Assembly: GCA_018806915.1 (NCBI GenBank)
Contig: JAGKQI010000049.1
Span: 372,001-436,000, forward strand
Reading direction: 5' to 3'
DNA: 64,000 nt
DNA from: Phytophthora colocasiae
Lineage: Eukaryota; Oomycota; Peronosporomycetes; Peronosporales; Peronosporaceae
The notes beneath the pieces are model-generated. The model did no database searches and was not told the origin of the DNA. It saw nothing but the letters and a program-made list of their open reading frames with translations. The translations under genes and the position numbers were made by a program. Shown one piece after another: positions 59,268-64,000 of the stretch; the stretch's first letter is position 1, and each line of letters starts with the position of its first letter.

Positions 59268-59957
59268 TATAAAAAATCTTTTTATAATCAGATTCTGATC
59301 AAGATTTATATGTAGTAGAAGTACTATTGGGTGCGGAGGTTTAAGAAGAGAGAGCCTTCTGACTACTTTATCGGTCTAGTGATCACCTAGCTAGGCGTCG
59401 TCCGTGGTCTCTTATCCAGATCGCATCCTCTCACGCCTTATGAACCGCTTCACGTTGGTATTCCGTTCGGAAACTTGGATACATCTACACAACTAGCCAC
59501 TCAACTGGACGAAAAATTAATGACTCGGCTTCGTTACGACGTCTTATAGTTCAGGCGGTGAAATTATCCTTGCTTTAGTATTTTACGTCGACGGTGAATT
59601 ATCCGGTACGCTTTCTTAATCTGCAGTGACCTTTTGCAATCTGGAACTAACATTGTCAAGAAATGCCTTGCCACTCAGCGGCAAGAAGATGATGGCATCG
59701 GAGTACCAATCCTGGCAACAAGCATCCGTTGACAACGATTCACGCTTCTCTAGCAGCTTATTCAAGTGCTAAGCAATAAATTTCTTCTTATAATATGAAC
59801 TCCGTCTGGAAACGTAGCACGTGCTGTCAACATTTTGAATAAGTTTCAACTTACCTAAATGCATAGATACCGGCAGCGAGTGCACAAATCGTAGAAACGC
59901 CAAACCAATTCTTAGTAGGAGCTTGATGTGCACCGATGCACCGTACCGTATACAGTA
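59268..59957. other. Intergenic DNA, nothing recognised
   Basis: Holds the upstream region of the GT31-GT10 gene. No open frame with protein character, tRNA or repeat was recognised. Confidence 0.4.
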
Positions 59958-60230
59958 CAGGTTTCCCCGCCTAATTTGCAACTGCATCAAGTAATTTACC
60001 TCGATCAGGGAGTGAAGATGCGGATGCGATTTGCTCTATCTGGTCTGCCAATGTACTGAGTTACATGCAATCACGGGGGAAATGGGATTCACGATGAAGG
60101 TTCAAGGAAGATAATCCCTCCCAATTTTTCAGTAACTCAGTACCTGATGCATCTATGTGATACCTGTGCAGATTCTGCATCCTGGCAGATTTTCTTGGTC
60201 CGACCCCTGCAAATTAGGCGGGGAAACCTG
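59958..60230. mobile_element. MITE with 23-bp terminal inverted repeats and TA target site
   Basis: CAGGTTTCCCCGCCTAATTT followed by GCA at the left is repeated in exact complement at the right. TA flanks both ends (59956-59957, 60231-60232). 273 bp, no coding capacity. TA duplication and CAGG ends point to mobilisation by a Tc1/mariner or pogo-type transposase, one not in this window by end sequence. Confidence 0.75.
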
Positions 60231-61064
60231 TACTAGTCGATACATGTGTCGGCTTTACTTCCTTTTACGCCGTGAAATTCCAACTTCGAAGGGAGCCAGT
60301 GGTCACGCAAGCAGGAACTAGAGTCAGCACGTCACCAGAGAGGGACCCCGGCGGACATTGTCCAGTAGAGACGGCTAGGGAGAGGACGTTTTGTAGCAAC
60401 TACAGTCTTGGGTAGATCTGTAGCTTGTCCTCGTGCTAATCCCAATATACAACATGTACTATACAAGATGAATGCAACACCACATTGAAGTTGAAGTGAA
60501 CACTCTCTAGTCGAGACGCTATCGATAAGCACCACAACTGCGCGGTTGCTAGCCGCGTTCCCCGCCACACTACGCATGCATCCTCATTGTCGTACCTCAG
60601 AACTCCGTGCCTCCTGAGCGTATTACCCTAGAGGTCCTCGCCGGTCAGTACACCGCAGAACAAGGCCACTCCCCCAGATAACCCTCAAAATGCTGTTGGG
60701 TGAAGCCGACCAGTCGCCGCACTTCACGCGTAAATCACTTCTTAGTTACTTAACTCTGCACGGTCGCGCAAAATCGTAACTGAGAGTTTTGACGGCCAGC
60801 CGCACGCCACAGAGCTCTCCTAACTACCGTAGCCCCGCTATCTCTACACCTATCCTAAGTATAGTGCCTGCCACCGTCAGGATCCTCCCTCGGCGACTCC
60901 TTGGGTGCCTTCTCCTCCGTTCATTGCCTTGTGTTCATGTCGCCTCGCCTCTCTGCTCCACTGTGTCCTTGCTTGTCTGGTGCTGTGTCATTCCTCCCAT
61001 TGCGATCTTCGAAAGTCACTGATCTTCAACTTCAAGGTCTCCACTATCTTCCTGCAATTTCCGA
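60231..61064 (-). repeat. Probable 3' non-coding end and LTR of the Gypsy element
   Basis: After the last coding frame (stop at 61065) the minus strand has a purine-rich AATGGGAGGAATGA followed by TGACACAGCACC, a plausible polypurine tract and LTR start near 61000. No second LTR is in the window, so borders are uncertain. Nothing else is seen in this stretch. Confidence 0.4.
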
Positions 61065-62680
61065 TTAACTGGTGTCCGCGTCACTGTCGCCAGTGAGGTC
61101 AATTATCACTGCTTCCCGAACTTCTTCCAACGAAAGCCGCTCTTCACGAATGAATGTTGATATTTGTCCACACGCCATCCCCCGCCTGAAGATCGTCCCC
61201 GATCTTTCCTTGGTCAAACAGTGTCTCAAACTGCTGGGCTGTGAGCCAGGCTGGCACCACTGGTCCACCTGGTCGATCTTGGTACTCCACTCGGTACTGC
61301 GTCTCGTATCGGCCAGCTATGTTTCTGACTTTTCGTTGTCCTCGTTCAATAACGGTTCTAGCTGTAGCCTCCTCCATGATGGTTTTAGCTGCGGATGGCC
61401 ATCGCGATTGTCCGTGTCCTCGAAGAGCTCGCGTAATTCCGTCCCTTGGTGCTGCGTCACCGTGACTAGTGCCTTCCGAGTCTCCTCCTGGTCGTTGTTG
61501 TTGTTCTCTAACTTCCTCGTTCGTACCTAAAATTCCGTAGTACTTGATACCCCCTGCAATCTGCATCTGAATCCATCGTTTCGGCTTCTGCTTGTGTCGA
61601 TCGGTCACGAAGAGCACTCCGTCTCGCTGCTCGTGCTTCACGTGCCGCCGTCTCCGCGCGTCGTTTAGCCTGTTGCTCTTGTTGGTTACCGCTGTGCACT
61701 TCGTCATCGCGCCTTCTCTTGCGCTGCTTATTCGTCACTGCAGTCTGTGAGGTAGTTGTAGTCGTCGCAGCCGGCGTTGGTATCTTACTTCCAACTGACT
61801 GTTCACTTGCTGGGGTGTTGGAACGTCCTGCTGCCGCACTGTGCTGATCGCTCGAGGACGTTGCTGGTACGTCCGTGGTTTTCGTAGCTATTCTTGCAAT
61901 TTCCCGTTGAGTGACTTCCGTTCTTGTCGTCGTTGCAGTACGTTCAACGGGTTCCACGGTTGCTGTCGTGCCATCATTACCACCTGTCCTCTCGACGCCC
62001 TGCTGGTGCTGCCCTGCTGAAGATACACGGACTGCTTCTCCTCGACTTGTTCCTTGAGTCCGTTTTTCTCCAGGCCTTGGTACTCGTCCTTCACCTTCAA
62101 TGAGCTCGTCGTCCTTGGCTAGATCTTCCAGTATCCGATCTGCCACTACTGCTAATTGACTGCGAGGTCGGTAGTAAGAGACTAGAAAGCTACAATGGGC
62201 CACTAGCTCTTCCCCTGTATCTTCTCGACGTACAATCCAGTTGTCAAACCCTCCATCGGTCGTGATCTTTGCTGGTCCGATCCATTGGTGAGCGAGTTTC
62301 GTCACTCCCGTTCCACGTGGCGGTCTGAAGATCCAAACCATGTCTCCAACCTTGAAATGCACGTTGTTTCTTACTTTGTGGCTGTAGTACCGTTCCCTTC
62401 TCAACTGATCCTTCTCCAGTGCCTGCTTCGCGATCTTTGCTGCCGACTCCATGTTTGCCACCAGTTTCCGGTGGTATTCGGGCCAACCTTCAATCTGCTA
62501 CGCTGTACTGCGCCCCAGTATCAAGCTTCACCGTCACGGTTTGGCCTCTGACGTTAACCGTGGCTGTCGGTAGCTGGTCAACCGCTTGGGCTTGTACTGC
62601 TCGCAACTTCCCTGTTGTGCACTGCCGCTCATCTGCTTCATGCCACTCGGAACTTGCACTACAGTACGTGCGCTAGCTGT
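61065..62680 (-). pseudogene. Gypsy polyprotein remnant: protease joined to integrase C-terminus
   Basis: At 62520-62580 the minus strand has VNVRGQTVTVKLDTGAQYSV, a retroviral-type aspartic protease (DTGA). Within 20 codons it changes frame to EYHRKLVANMESAAKIAKQA and RYYSHKVRNNVHFKVGDMVW, which is the end of a Gypsy integrase, so RT, RNase H and the integrase core are missing. The tail goes on through a low-complexity Thr/Ala/Arg-rich part, with frame changes at runs of five C (61550-61554 and 61179-61183), to a chromo-like YRVEYQDRPGGPVVPAWLTA. Internally deleted, non-autonomous. Confidence 0.75.
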
Positions 62681-64000
62681 GATACTCGTAAGTATTTGTG
62701 ACCTTATGATTCTTGGTCGCTTTCACCTGCTTGACTGACGCTGGTTCAATGTACTCGATTCCTTCGGTCTCAGAACTCGTACGTAAACTCGCCCGGCCGT
62801 GTGTCCGTCGGTGCTCGTCATACTGGTAATAGCTATTGGGCGGGTAATTCGACTGTGCATCACGGTGCTGAAGTTCCCTCTGTTCCTTAGCGTGCGCCTT
62901 CCGTACCCGTTTCTCTTGTCGTCTTCGAGCTCGTGACGCCCGTACGTGCACGTTGTCCTCTTCCAATTGCTTCTCACTGACATATCCCGTGGTTCGTCCG
63001 TCTGAAACCTCCTGAGTGTCAGATGTAGCTGTCCCGTCGAGGTTTGTCACTGTAGAGGACCCTCCGTCGGATTTCTTGGCCAGTCGCACAGCTCCGTGTC
63101 GTTCTCTCCGTGTTTGTCGTGCTAGCACATTTCGTTCCCACCGACGTTCAGCTTCTGCTTCACTGACATCCCGTCGTCGTTGTGCTGCCCGTAGCTGTAA
63201 GACCCTTGCCCGTGGACTATCTTCGATACTCATTTCCTGTCCGAGGATCTGCTGGGTTCTGTCATGAGCTCCGCCATCCCCAGTGATCAACACTTCTGGG
63301 CGTCGCGAAGTTCCGTCGGTAGCTTCTGGTCCAGACTTTGTTTCTTCGTCGGTATCGTCCGCATTCCTTTTGCCTTCGGCGTCCGAGTTCATGCATTCGT
63401 CCACTTGGTCGTCAGTTCCTGACGTAACTTCATCAGTGCCAGTTCCGACTTCTCGTGACTCGTGCTGTACCAGTTCCTCGGTGTCACTTGTCCGTATGTC
63501 GTTGGTAGGCCTGGGCGTAGCGAAATCTCCATCGTTGGCGTCGACCCGTTTGACCAGGCCATCTCCCGTCGCCGTGGTTCCGCCATCCCCATTGTCCAAC
63601 CCGTCTGTAACTTCAAAATGCACGCGACGTCGCTTCTTTCTGTCGTGTCCCGCGTCCGTGTCTTCGTCGTTCTCCTTATCTTCTTGTTCGGTCACCGCCG
63701 TTGTACCAGTATTGCCCACCGCCGGTGCCGTAGTATCTTCTGGCCGCACACCACTGTTGCTCGGTGCCACCGTGCCGTTCTCATCCTGAGCCGTTGGGAC
63801 GATTTCCACTGTCCTCGTGACTGGATCTCGTACTCCACAACCCGCTTTCTTCCTCTTCCGTTTCCTCTTCCGTCCGGCCAACCGGGCCTTATTCCACAGT
63901 TGCCGTCCTCCAGGTGCCGTCACTGCATCTGTCAGCTGGAACTTCACTTGCCGTTCTGGTCCCTGTCGCCTGATGCCGTGCTCACCTGTTTCTTCCTCTC
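62673..64000 (-). CDS. Gypsy element N-terminal protein (Gag-like), 5' partial
   Basis: A frame of at least 440 residues, open to the window end. Composition is extremely polar: basic clusters (GRKRKRKRKKAG, KKRRRVHFE) alternate with acidic ones (EQEDKENDEDTDAGHDRK), then a long Arg/Glu-rich helix (RVLQLRAAQRRRDVSEAEAE, RASRARRRQEKRVRKAHAKE) and a C-terminal GIEYIEPASVKQVKATKNHK. It lies directly upstream of the protease of the deleted Gypsy element, hence the Gag-like call. No zinc knuckle is visible. Confidence 0.5.
   Translation of the reverse strand, partial: EEETGEHGIRRQGPERQVKFQLTDAVTAPGGRQLWNKARLAGRKRKRKRKKAGCGVRDPVTRTVEIVPTAQDENGTVAPSNSGVRPEDTTAPAVGNTGTTAVTEQEDKENDEDTDAGHDRKKRRRVHFEVTDGLDNGDGGTTATGDGLVKRVDANDGDFATPRPTNDIRTSDTEELVQHESREVGTGTDEVTSGTDDQVDECMNSDAEGKRNADDTDEETKSGPEATDGTSRRPEVLITGDGGAHDRTQQILGQEMSIEDSPRARVLQLRAAQRRRDVSEAEAERRWERNVLARQTRRERHGAVRLAKKSDGGSSTVTNLDGTATSDTQEVSDGRTTGYVSEKQLEEDNVHVRASRARRRQEKRVRKAHAKEQRELQHRDAQSNYPPNSYYQYDEHRRTHGRASLRTSSETEGIEYIEPASVKQVKATKNHKVTNTYEYHS

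Noticed and set aside
63283..63789. A 168-residue Ser/Val-rich frame on the plus strand
   Set aside because: Antisense to the charged Gag-like frame of the Gypsy element; the Ser/Val bias follows from the complementary Asp/Glu/Thr codons.
1..64000. CRISPR arrays, bacterial operons or phage genes
   Set aside because: No spaced short direct repeats; genes have introns and eukaryotic domain content.

Overview
The window is nuclear DNA of an oomycete, most likely Phytophthora or a close peronosporalean relative. The evidence is a Crinkler-type protein with an LYLAK header, a tandem family resembling the Phytophthora M96 mating-specific proteins, a Kazal-like inhibitor, TKL-type kinases, short introns (53-88 bp) with gtacgt/gtaag donors, and abundant Copia, Gypsy, Tc1/mariner and hAT transposons. 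No tRNA, rRNA, CRISPR array or bacterial operon was seen.

Left part (1-32.4 kb). It opens with a 5'-partial ankyrin-TIR gene. A small Crinkler cluster follows (one intact gene, one broken copy, one fragment). Then comes a cluster of at least eight M96-like genes on both strands: A (frameshifted), B, C, D (broken), E, F, G (remnant) and H (split by transposons). Between F/G and H lie an unknown gene pair, an LMBRD2-like membrane protein, a 1.1 kb defective hAT element with a perfect 8-bp target duplication, a 1.5 kb Tc1-like element with about 240-bp inverted repeats, and a bZIP remnant. Gene H is interrupted by a Copia element on the minus strand (22969-31397; 5-bp duplication GCTCG; 360-bp LTRs that look identical). 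The 5' LTR of that Copia is itself split by an exactly 3000-bp TA-flanked Tc1/mariner-like element carrying two convergent genes: a DD34E transposase and a second intact 430-440 aa protein of unknown function. This nested structure is the most unusual feature of the window.

Right part (32.6-59.3 kb) is a gene-dense housekeeping block: NPRL3 (GATOR1), a five-exon ABHD18-type hydrolase, a GT31 glycosyltransferase, a broken haloalkane-dehalogenase-like gene, a receptor-like kinase with an altered DFG motif, a methyltransferase, a SAPS-domain protein, a small Kazal-like protein, two decayed kinase genes, CTNNBL1, a USP22/Ubp8-like deubiquitinase, a secreted trypsin-like protease, a SEC12-like WD40 membrane protein and a GT31-GT10 fusion glycosyltransferase. 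Several genes are only correct when short introns are taken into account; these are given per entry.

The last 4.7 kb holds a MITE-like palindrome and a Gypsy element whose protease is joined directly to the integrase C-terminus (RT, RNase H and integrase core deleted). Many frame breaks in the window lie at short homopolymers, so part of the apparent decay may be indel error in the assembly rather than biology.
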